Positions 1 to 6,319 of a DNA stretch of 14,077 nt are shown piece by piece. The first letter of the stretch is position 1. The number at the start of each line of letters is the position of its first letter. The stretch is from Bacteroidota bacterium. GTDB lineage: Bacteria; Bacteroidota; Bacteroidia; CAMBQF01. The position numbers and the translations under genes are program-made. Below the pieces are notes generated by a model, which had not been told where the DNA came from, did no database searches, and saw only the letters and a list, made by a program, of their open reading frames with translations. Location of the stretch: positions 1-14,077 of the forward strand of contig JAIXUZ010000281.1 in NCBI GenBank assembly GCA_027483285.1, given 5' to 3'.

Positions 1-119
1 GAATAATTAACTATAAAAAAATGAACGGCCTTTACCGACAAATCTCGACTAAATTACCACTTGAAAACAGGTGGTCAATTTGACGCGGAAAAAGGTGGTC
101 AGTTTGAACGGAATATCCA
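1..119. mobile_element. IS21-family element end (left contig terminus)
   Basis: This 119-nt stretch is the exact reverse complement of 13959-14077. It contains two copies of a GGTGGTCArTTTGA motif, at 70-88 and 94-111, and ends in ...TATCCA at 119, so the element boundary reads TG...CA. Multiple terminal repeats that bind the IstA transposase, and TG/CA tips, are known traits of the IS21 family; no transposase gene is in view, so the family is inferred from the end alone. The body of the IS lies to the left, outside the window. Sequence from 120 onward is unrelated to that beside the right-hand copy. Confidence 0.75.
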
Positions 120-354
120 CTAATACTAGGTGAAAAAATGATTTCGGTATAAAAATAGCTCTTTTTATAACGCAGGTCAATATCGATATAAATATAGGTG
201 GAGTATTGCACCAAAATTCATTTAACATCAGTAACTTTTTCTTATCTCACTATAAACAAATCCCACCCAATCAGCCATTTATACAAGATAATGAACGAAC
301 TTAAACCAAAATGCATATTTTGAGCTGAACTTAGTAAATGATAAGTTTACACAC
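120..354. other. Non-coding spacer between IS end and rmuC
   Basis: AT-rich DNA downstream of the rmuC stop codon. No convincing gene is visible. A minus-strand open frame (32-214) runs into the IS but resembles nothing. There is a near-palindrome at 307-322 (CAAAAT-GCAT-ATTTTG) and a weak AACTTA/TAAGTT stem close to the rmuC stop, too weak to call a terminator. Confidence 0.5.
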
Positions 355-1716
355 CTAGTCTTCCTCAGTATTTTCTGTTGTATCTGGTAAAATTAATTTC
401 GTTTCCACTTGTGTCAGTGCTTCTACAGTTTTTAAAGTTCTTTGTATTGCTCTCGTTCTAGTTCCGATCACATCGTCTAATTGATTTAATCCTGTTTGGA
501 TATTTGATTGTGCTTTTTGCATTAAGCCTCCAAAGTTTTCAAATTCCTTTTTAACGGCACCAAGTACCTTCCAAACTTCGCTGCTTCGTTTTTGAATGGC
601 AAGAGTTTTAAAGCCCATTTGTAAGCTATTTAAAATAGCAGCCAGAGTTGTGGGGCCCGTCACAATAATCTTATAATTACGTTGTAATTCTTCCAATAAA
701 CTAGCTTTGCGAACTACTTCGGCATAAATACCTTCAAATGGCAAAAACATAATTCCAAAGTCTGTCGTATTAGGGGGATCAATGTATTTATCATGAATAT
801 CTTTAGCCATTTTCTTAATGGTATTCTCTAAGTTTTTTTGTGCTGCTTCAATGGCAGGAATATCTCCAATATCATAAGCTGTTTGTAATTGCTCGTAAAC
901 GTCTTTGGGAAACTTCGCATCAACCGGCAACCAAACAACTGAATCTCCTTCATCGCGTCCTGGCAATTTTATTGCAAATTCAACAAGATCAGAACTACCT
1001 TCTTTAGTTTTCACATTTGCTTGGTATTGTTCAGGGGCCAATACCTGCTCAAGTAGCATGGCTAATTGAACCTCGCCTATGCCTCCTCGCATTTTTACAT
1101 TGCTTAATACTTTTTTCAGTCCGCCAACATCTTGTGCTAAGGTTTGCATTTCCCCTAAACCCTTTTGCACCTCTATCAACTGTTTGCCGACAGTTTCAAA
1201 ACTTTGTCCCAAACGCTCACTTAGCGTTTTCTCCAGTTTTTCTTCAACAGTTACCCTTATTAATTCTAGTTTCTTTTCAGTCCCTTCCACTAATTTGTTC
1301 TGTTTTTCTCCTAGCTCGGTAAATTTATCACGTTGCAAGTCATTGAAGGACCTAACGTTCTTGTCAAAACTTTCTTCAAAGCTCTTGAAAGAATTTACCA
1401 TTGAGTCGCGCATTTTTGTATTATCACTCTGCGCTTTTTCATTAATTTCTCTTAGGGTATCAGACAACTCCTTTTTTAACTCTTTTAAAGTATTATTCAG
1501 CTCTAGTCTATTGTCTTTAGCAATGTTTGAATTCTCCTCTCGGTTAATTTTAAAGTCCTCTTTTAAATTTGATTCAATTTTTTGCAAGATTTTGTCTAAC
1601 GAATCAATCTTTAAAATTAATTCTTGATTTTGGCTATTGGGTTTTGCTTTGAATACAAAAAGCAAGATTAGATTAATGATACTCAATCCTATTAAAATGT
1701 ATATTAATATTTCCAT
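355..1716 (-). CDS. rmuC: DNA recombination protein RmuC
   Basis: RmuC-family protein of 453 aa, about the usual length. In E. coli, loss of RmuC raises recombination at inverted repeats; the family is thought to be a membrane-tethered nuclease. Residues 3-22 form one hydrophobic N-terminal anchor. Residues 28-195 are Lys/Glu-rich and heptad-like, matching the family's long coiled coil. The conserved core follows: MRGGIGE at 209-215, the LPVDAKFP nuclease-fold motif at 263-270, DFGIMFLPFEGIYAEVVR at 319-336, and TGPTTLAAILNSLQMGF at 353-369. All signature motifs are present, so the gene looks intact. It stands alone, with a 126-nt upstream gap holding a TACCTTTG promoter-like box, and is probably ancestral chromosome rather than acquired DNA. 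Confidence 0.95.
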   Translation of the reverse strand: MEILIYILIGLSIINLILLFVFKAKPNSQNQELILKIDSLDKILQKIESNLKEDFKINREENSNIAKDNRLELNNTLKELKKELSDTLREINEKAQSDNTKMRDSMVNSFKSFEESFDKNVRSFNDLQRDKFTELGEKQNKLVEGTEKKLELIRVTVEEKLEKTLSERLGQSFETVGKQLIEVQKGLGEMQTLAQDVGGLKKVLSNVKMRGGIGEVQLAMLLEQVLAPEQYQANVKTKEGSSDLVEFAIKLPGRDEGDSVVWLPVDAKFPKDVYEQLQTAYDIGDIPAIEAAQKNLENTIKKMAKDIHDKYIDPPNTTDFGIMFLPFEGIYAEVVRKASLLEELQRNYKIIVTGPTTLAAILNSLQMGFKTLAIQKRSSEVWKVLGAVKKEFENFGGLMQKAQSNIQTGLNQLDDVIGTRTRAIQRTLKTVEALTQVETKLILPDTTENTEED

Positions 1717-1773
1717 GTATGTAATAATATTATTTTTATAAATTCATTCAATTCCTGTAAATAATAACCTTAG

Positions 1774-1781
1774 CAAAGGTA
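1774..1781 (-). promoter_or_regulatory. Candidate -7 box for rmuC
   Basis: The minus strand reads TACCTTTG, an exact match to the Bacteroidota TAnnTTTG -7 consensus, 57 nt before the rmuC start codon. No clear -33 TTTG is seen at the usual spacing, so support is moderate. Confidence 0.35.
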
Positions 1782-1842
1782 TCTAATTTGCATAAGGTTA
1801 AAATGCTTTTAAACCTTACTATTTGCCAAGAGCTTACCACCG

Positions 1843-2073
1843 TTAATTTAAATTAACAGCGCTCAAACACGGATGAAAGTCAGTAAAGTAAACAAATTCA
1901 ATACTAAAAAAACTTCCAAAGTCAACATCTTCAGAGTAGTGATGAATGGAAATGCAGGGGTAAGATATTGGTTGTTTTACGCTTTCAAAAGATAATTCGA
2001 CACCCTCATCTTCACTCAGCTGTTTAATCAAATCTTCGAGATCCTTCTTATTATTAAGTTTAACCTTTGTCAT
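1843..2073 (-). CDS. Small acidic hypothetical protein (76 aa)
   Basis: Not recognised. The 76-aa product begins with a charged helix-like stretch (MTKVKLNNKKDLEDLIKQLSEDEGVEL), followed by an aromatic and His/Asp-rich half (SIHHYSEDVDFGSFFSIEFVYFTDF). There is no signal peptide or membrane segment. The ATG lies 36 nt after the stop of the membrane-protein gene on the same strand, so it may be the last gene of the WYL-led operon. It could also be the N-terminal part of a longer protein. The call rests only on an uninterrupted frame with an operon-like position. Confidence 0.5.
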   Translation of the reverse strand: MTKVKLNNKKDLEDLIKQLSEDEGVELSFESVKQPISYPCISIHHYSEDVDFGSFFSIEFVYFTDFHPCLSAVNLN

Positions 2074-2109
2074 ATTTTTTATTTCAATAATTTAATTTCT
2101 GTTGCATAA

Positions 2110-2505
2110 CTAATAGCTATAGTTTGTTCCTGCCAGCTCTATATAGCTTTTACGCGTTTTTTTCAAGCAAATAACAGTCAGGTATAGCATACAAATACCT
2201 ACCAATAGGTTTACCCATAAATTAACTGAACCCACTGTGCATTTGATAAAAAGAGCGCCCATAATGGTACTTACCATTATGAAGGCATTAAAGTTAATCA
2301 CCAGGCTGGCCCTCTCGGCAGACCATTTTCTGTTCTGTATTGTAGTATGCAGGGCCAAAAACAGCCCCGCATTAAAATATATTATTGGCAAAAGTGCTAT
2401 AGCAGCAATAGACTGCTGAAAGATTAGCCCCGAGTCGATTACCCAGAAGTAGTTGAGCCCGGCAAGGGCGGCTATTTGTGCTATTATAAATATTGACCTC
2501 TTCAT
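2110..2505 (-). CDS. Small four-helix membrane protein, unknown function
   Basis: The 131-aa product has about four hydrophobic segments, roughly residues 4-24, 29-52, 68-88 and 94-113. They are separated by short polar loops, the longest being NRKWSAERAS near 58-67. The C-terminal tail is basic, then polar (KKTRKSYIELAGTNYSY). This predicts an inner-membrane protein with no recognisable enzymatic motif. It starts 33 nt after the stop of the upstream paralogue gene on the same strand, consistent with one transcript. Family not recognised. Many defence operons carry small membrane proteins as effectors, but nothing in this sequence shows that role. Confidence 0.65.
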   Translation of the reverse strand: MKRSIFIIAQIAALAGLNYFWVIDSGLIFQQSIAAIALLPIIYFNAGLFLALHTTIQNRKWSAERASLVINFNAFIMVSTIMGALFIKCTVGSVNLWVNLLVGICMLYLTVICLKKTRKSYIELAGTNYSY

Positions 2506-2538
2506 AGTGCTATTATTGTAATGTTATTTGTTTGGCTA

Positions 2539-2985
2539 CTAACTATATACTAATAGTTTCTCTGATTTTATGGAAGTAAGATGTACTCCATAAAAGTTAA
2601 AATAAACTCTGTTGGTAGACTCTGATTCTATAATATCAATACTGGTTGTTCCTTTTGGGAGTTTTGGGAAGTATAGGGTATAGCTAAACATTTTTAGCGT
2701 TGTTATAGAATGGTCTCTCAACGGGTGAATTGGTATGCCCACGGCCTTAACCATGCTGTATCTTATTGAACTACCAGCCGGCCTAATAAACGTGTGCCGT
2801 TTTATCTGCACCCACGCACCTTTTCGTTTTTTTTGAGGCATAAACAAAAAGTCTATCCTGGTAAGTTCTGCCTCCTCGGTTATTCTTAATATCTCAAAGT
2901 CTGAGTCAGGCGATTTGGTTACCTTGGGGTTATATATTCCCTTTTGTTCTTTTGCTACCTCTAATTCTTTAATTTCAATGGTCAT
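2539..2985 (-). CDS. Beta-rich hypothetical protein, paralogue B
   Basis: 148 aa from the ATG at 2983-2985 (MTIEIKELEVAKEQ...). I prefer this start to the upstream ATG at 3087: the longer frame would run through a large palindrome and a TATATTTG promoter box, and its extra residues look non-coding. The protein aligns along its length with the neighbouring product at 3117-3560. Shared features are an xLRI/V...T+IDF start, HTFIRxxGxx, an NxPxxP-type turn, FxLYFPxLPxG and SIDxIESE, then FNF near the end. Similar LPKGTxxxDLIE modules occur in Bacteroidota proteins of unknown role. There is no signal peptide, so it is probably cytosolic. The tandem pair implies a local duplication followed by divergence. 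Confidence 0.75.
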   Translation of the reverse strand: MTIEIKELEVAKEQKGIYNPKVTKSPDSDFEILRITEEAELTRIDFLFMPQKKRKGAWVQIKRHTFIRPAGSSIRYSMVKAVGIPIHPLRDHSITTLKMFSYTLYFPKLPKGTTSIDIIESESTNRVYFNFYGVHLTSIKSEKLLVYS

Positions 2986-3021
2986 GTTAATTGTGTTAAT
3001 GCTGTTCGCTATTACAAGTAA

Positions 3022-3029
3022 CAAATATA
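3022..3029 (-). promoter_or_regulatory. Candidate -7 box for paralogue B
   Basis: The minus strand reads TATATTTG, an exact TAnnTTTG match, 36 nt before the preferred ATG at 2985. It overlaps the inner end of the palindrome at 3027-3071, as expected if a repressor bound there. No good -33 element is visible. Confidence 0.4.
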
Positions 3030-3071
3030 TTTTAAGTAAAACGCATTTTGAATACGTTTTACTTAAAATAT
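3027..3071. repeat. Palindrome with 17-bp perfect arms (possible operator or hairpin)
   Basis: The left arm, ATATTTTAAGTAAAACG (3027-3043), is perfectly repeated in inverse at 3055-3071. After one mismatch three more pairs form (3045-3047 with 3051-3053), leaving a 3-nt loop. It lies in the 131-nt gap between the two paralogue genes and overlaps the TATATTTG box. It could be a regulator operator, a transcript-processing hairpin or a terminator for paralogue A. No clean T-run follows on either strand, which argues against a standard terminator. Confidence 0.7.
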
Positions 3072-3116
3072 CACAATGCATGATCAAATAAAATCCGTAT
3101 CTGATTGTATTACAAA

Positions 3117-3560
3117 CTAATGAATATTACAAACCCTTGAAATATCGTCAAGCCTAATGTTGAAAAAATTAAAAACATTAGTGGAAGACCGCTCGCTTTC
3201 TATCAGATCTATTGAATGAACTCCCGGAGGTAATGGAGGAAAGTATAACGAGAAGTAGCGCCATTCTATAGACGAGTTAAAATGTAATTTCTCTGGCCCA
3301 AAGGGTATATTGGTTGCATTGGTTAAAACCAGTTTTTCAGTTGTGCCGGTTTGCCTAATAAAGGTATGTGGGCTTATTTTTATCCAGCCACCCTTTATAT
3401 AATAGCTGGTTGCCTGGTAGCCAAAATCTATTTTGGTTTCTTTAGGGGTTAATATTACCCGCAGCAGTTGAACGTTAGCATCTATTGTAGCGTGTTCAGG
3501 GTTTGAAACAATAAACCCCTTGCTTAGTAAAGTATTGTTATTGCTTTCCATTACGCCCAC
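3117..3560 (-). CDS. Beta-rich hypothetical protein, paralogue A
   Basis: 147 aa from 3560; an ATG three codons later (MESNNN, 3551) is an equally good start. Either start overlaps the end of the WYL regulator gene, so the two are almost certainly co-transcribed and perhaps translationally coupled. It is homologous to the next gene downstream: LLRVILTPKETKIDFGYQ, GGWIKISPHTFIRQTGTTEKL, FSLYFPPLPPGVHSIDLIESE and FNFFNIRL all have counterparts there. The pattern predicts alternating beta strands, possibly a beta-sandwich, with no membrane segment and no catalytic motif. Its function is unknown; the overlap with a ligand-sensing regulator suggests its product belongs to that regulator's response. 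Confidence 0.78.
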   Translation of the reverse strand: MGVMESNNNTLLSKGFIVSNPEHATIDANVQLLRVILTPKETKIDFGYQATSYYIKGGWIKISPHTFIRQTGTTEKLVLTNATNIPFGPEKLHFNSSIEWRYFSLYFPPLPPGVHSIDLIESERSSTNVFNFFNIRLDDISRVCNIH

Positions 3561-4587
3561 TTTGAAAACCGTATTTATTAAACGCCCTTTGAACCTCTAA
3601 GGCAACCTCTTTTCTAAGCCATGCTGGTTGAAGCACTGCCATGTTAGACCCATATGAAAGCACCATATTTATCAACTCTACTGTAGGAAACAATTGCAGC
3701 GTCACTACTAAGTCGCCATACCCCCCATCCTCTTTTATGCTTTGGGTGGTATGCAGAGGCATAGCTTTTATATAGTTAGCCATTCTTCTGCTAACCCACA
3801 AAACTACGTTTTCGCATTTTACTGCTTCCTCCGTCTGAATAGTCCCTAAACCAATTTTGTTGCTGAACATCTCTTTCAAATCAGTTTTGTCATTTTCTAT
3901 GTATGGCTTATCAATTAATATAGGGTCATATATCCTATCTAAGCCAAAATAGCGTATTTCATTATGATACTCAGAAAAACCAACCAAGTACCACCGCTTA
4001 TTGCTTTCTTTTAACAGGTACGGGTGTATTACTATGGCCTTAAAAGTCTTTTTGGAGTATGAGTAGTGTATAAACGACAGCGCAATCTTATTTTTAATGC
4101 TATTGATAAACAAATCAAAATGCTCCATGCCCCGCATATAAAACAAACCTTCGGGTTGTATGGCATTAGACAAGCTAACCTCATTGGCCGACTTCTTAAT
4201 ATCTACCGATGATAAAAGCTTATCTATTGCCTGGTTATACCAGTCGTTTACCTTTATACCCCTAAAATGCTGTAATATACCGGCTGCAAACTCTATGGCC
4301 TCCACTTCTTTATCGTTTAAGTCATAAGACTGTATAGTGTAGTTTTCATCAGCATAGTAGTAGCCATTTTGGGACTTTGAGAACTTTATGGGTGCCATAT
4401 AGCCCAAATGCTCATCTTCCTTCATAGCCTTAATATCCTTTTGTATGGTAGAGGTTGAGTAAGCTTGACCCATAGCTCGATTAAGTGCAAGCTTTATGGC
4501 ATCCATTGAGGGGTATGGCCTGTATGGATTTGTCAGGCATTTATCAATAATCGAGAACCGTAAAACTGCTTCGTTTTGAACTGGCAT
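3538..4587 (-). CDS. WYL-domain transcriptional regulator (HTH-WYL-WCX)
   Basis: 349-aa regulator of the YafY/PafBC type. Residues 5-80 fit a winged helix-turn-helix (STSTIQKDIKAMKED as the recognition region, then NGYYYAD in the wing). Residues 150-225 form the WYL domain, whose signature HPYLLKESNKRWYLVGF is at 189-204, followed by IRYFGLDRI. Residues 258-338 resemble the C-terminal WCX dimerisation domain (VVLWVSRRMA...VVTLQLFPTVELINMVLSYG). WYL domains bind nucleic-acid or nucleotide ligands, and members such as BrxR/CapW control phage-defence loci. The gene leads the minus-strand cluster and faces the DUF262-HNH gene across a 293-bp divergent region. The length matches full three-domain family members, so it looks intact. 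Its targets are unknown; the palindrome at 3027-3071 is one candidate. Confidence 0.92.
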   Translation of the reverse strand: MPVQNEAVLRFSIIDKCLTNPYRPYPSMDAIKLALNRAMGQAYSTSTIQKDIKAMKEDEHLGYMAPIKFSKSQNGYYYADENYTIQSYDLNDKEVEAIEFAAGILQHFRGIKVNDWYNQAIDKLLSSVDIKKSANEVSLSNAIQPEGLFYMRGMEHFDLFINSIKNKIALSFIHYSYSKKTFKAIVIHPYLLKESNKRWYLVGFSEYHNEIRYFGLDRIYDPILIDKPYIENDKTDLKEMFSNKIGLGTIQTEEAVKCENVVLWVSRRMANYIKAMPLHTTQSIKEDGGYGDLVVTLQLFPTVELINMVLSYGSNMAVLQPAWLRKEVALEVQRAFNKYGFQSGRNGKQ

Positions 4588-4627
4588 AATTTAATTTACC
4601 CAAATGTAAGCAGAGATGTGTAAGAAG

Positions 4628-4660
4628 CAAATTTAAGTATGACAAAGCGAGCTGTGCAAA
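4628..4660 (-). promoter_or_regulatory. Candidate promoter for the WYL operon
   Basis: On the minus strand a TTTG (-33, 4657-4660) lies 21 nt before TAAATTTG (-7, 4628-4635), close to the Bacteroidota spacing. The -7 box is 40 nt before the ATG. A second box, TACATTTG, at 4601-4608 is an alternative but would leave a very short leader. Confidence 0.45.
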
Positions 4661-4819
4661 TAGAGGTCTAATGAATAATTTTTAATAGTGTATAACAATT
4701 AGTTACTCTATAAAAGAATTTTACCGCAATAGATAAGAATTAGAAATGTTTAACCTGCAACTAGTGAAGATTTATTTCATTCAAATCGATGTAAAAATGA
4801 GATTTCAACATAAATTATT

Positions 4820-4827
4820 TACATTTG
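4820..4827 (+). promoter_or_regulatory. Candidate -7 box for the DUF262-HNH gene
   Basis: TACATTTG matches TAnnTTTG exactly, 53 nt before the ATG at 4881. No -33 TTTG is seen at normal spacing. A purine-rich AGAAAG (4871-4876) may serve as a weak ribosome-binding site. Confidence 0.4.
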
Positions 4828-4880
4828 TTTGAGCTAAAAATAAAAGCAATATTTTTAATTTTTGAAAATCAGAAAGTCAA

Positions 4881-6170
4881 ATGAGAACCAATTTAAATTC
4901 TAAACCAATAAGTGAAATGTGGGAACAGTATTCACTGAAAAATGTTGATCTTCAACCTAAATATCAAAGAAGGTTGGTTTGGCCTTTCAAAAACAAGGTT
5001 TATTTGATTGATTCTATTTTACAAGGTCTCCCCTTGCCAAAGTTTTTCATGCAGATTGTTGTTGATTCGGATACTGGAAAAACCATGTATGCGATGGTTG
5101 ATGGACAGCAAAGGCTTTCTACTATATTTGAATTCATTAAGGGCAAAACTAATGACAATAGAGATTTTGTTCTTACAAAAAAAAATCACCCTGAACCTGA
5201 AAAATTTTTAAAGGATTTGGAGGGTAAAACATTCAGCACACTAACTAAGGATTTACAACAAAAATTTTGGTTATACAAATTGTCAATGGAAGAGTTAACA
5301 GAGGCTGAAGAAGCAGAAATAAAGGACATGTTTGTCAGGTTAAATCTAAGTAATTTTAAGCTAAATTCTCAGGAATTAAGAAACGCATTATTTCAAGGCG
5401 AGTTTAAAAAGATGGCATATACATTGGCCGAAGAATTTGAAGAAGAATATTATTTAAGATATAAAATCCTTTCAATTTCTAACATTAAAAGAATGATTGA
5501 TGCCGAATTTACTTCAGAACTATTAGGGGCTATGCTAAAAGGAATTACTAATAAAAAAGATGAGACAGATAACATATATGGATTTTATGATATAATGGAA
5601 GAAGATGATGTTAGAGAATGTAAAAAGAAATTTCGTGCAGTTTTTTCAACCATTAAAAAAATTTTAGGTGAAGATTTATCTACAACACGTTTTAATAATC
5701 GAAATGATTACTATTCACTATTTTACTTGATTTATACTTTTTTATATAAAAAGAATTACAAAATTGAAAGTAAGGTTTATCCTGAAATGAAAAAAATATT
5801 AATAGAATTGTCTATAAATGCAAACGAGAATGCGACTAATCCAGATATATTAAAGTATTACCAAAAAACAGTGCAGGGAGGTGATACTGAATCAAGCAGA
5901 AAATATCGTGATAATTACCTAACAAGTTTATTGGAACCATTATGTTTAGATCGCGATCCAAAACGAACTTTCAGTGAATTTGAAAGACAATTTTTATGGC
6001 ATAAATCCGTAGAAAAAAAATGTGGAATTTGCAATTTAGTTATCTCAAACTATTCTGATTGTGAAATTGACCATTTTACACCGTGGACAAATGGAGGAAG
6101 AACAGATTTAACAAATGGTCAAATTTCTCACTCCCTGTGCAATCGAAAAAAAGGTGGAAATAATTCTTAG
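4881..6170 (+). CDS. DUF262 and HNH endonuclease domain protein
   Basis: 429-aa protein. Residues 5-240 are a DUF262 (GmrS/ParB-like) domain with the signatures PKYQRRLVW (26-34) and MVDGQQRLSTI (72-82); in relatives this domain is linked to nucleotide binding or hydrolysis. The C-terminus is an HNH nuclease: C381-x2-C384, D397-H398, N412, H417 and C420-N421, the standard beta-beta-alpha-metal layout with a zinc-knuckle pair. Related combinations, such as GmrSD, BrxU and SspE, restrict modified phage DNA, but those carry DUF1524 rather than this short HNH end, so target specificity cannot be assumed. The gene stands alone on the plus strand, divergent from the WYL regulator and convergent with the DUF2779 gene. 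It is AT-rich and appears intact. Confidence 0.9.
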   Translation: MRTNLNSKPISEMWEQYSLKNVDLQPKYQRRLVWPFKNKVYLIDSILQGLPLPKFFMQIVVDSDTGKTMYAMVDGQQRLSTIFEFIKGKTNDNRDFVLTKKNHPEPEKFLKDLEGKTFSTLTKDLQQKFWLYKLSMEELTEAEEAEIKDMFVRLNLSNFKLNSQELRNALFQGEFKKMAYTLAEEFEEEYYLRYKILSISNIKRMIDAEFTSELLGAMLKGITNKKDETDNIYGFYDIMEEDDVRECKKKFRAVFSTIKKILGEDLSTTRFNNRNDYYSLFYLIYTFLYKKNYKIESKVYPEMKKILIELSINANENATNPDILKYYQKTVQGGDTESSRKYRDNYLTSLLEPLCLDRDPKRTFSEFERQFLWHKSVEKKCGICNLVISNYSDCEIDHFTPWTNGGRTDLTNGQISHSLCNRKKGGNNS

Positions 6171-6319
6171 ATTATCAAATGTGTAGGTCCTTTTTTTAGT
6201 ATAGCATTGTATGTCTTCAAATTAAAGTGTACTTTTTGAGTAAAATAAAGTTGGACATTTTCGGATTTAAAATTAGACAAATAGCTAGATAGCCTTATTA
6301 AAATTTGGTTTTATAGAGT

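Noticed and set aside
32..214. 60-aa minus-strand frame at the left end
   Set aside because: Its last half is the IS end read in frame; the rest is AT-rich spacer with no similarity to the methyltransferase remainder.
1079..1627. Long plus-strand open frame (182 aa) inside rmuC
   Set aside because: It lies antisense to a clearly intact rmuC with full family motifs. Its Ser/Phe/Leu-rich composition is what the antisense of a Lys/Glu-rich coiled coil gives.
6171..6319. Convergent gap between the DUF262 and DUF2779 genes as a terminator
   Set aside because: There is a T-rich run but no stem of useful length before it on either strand.
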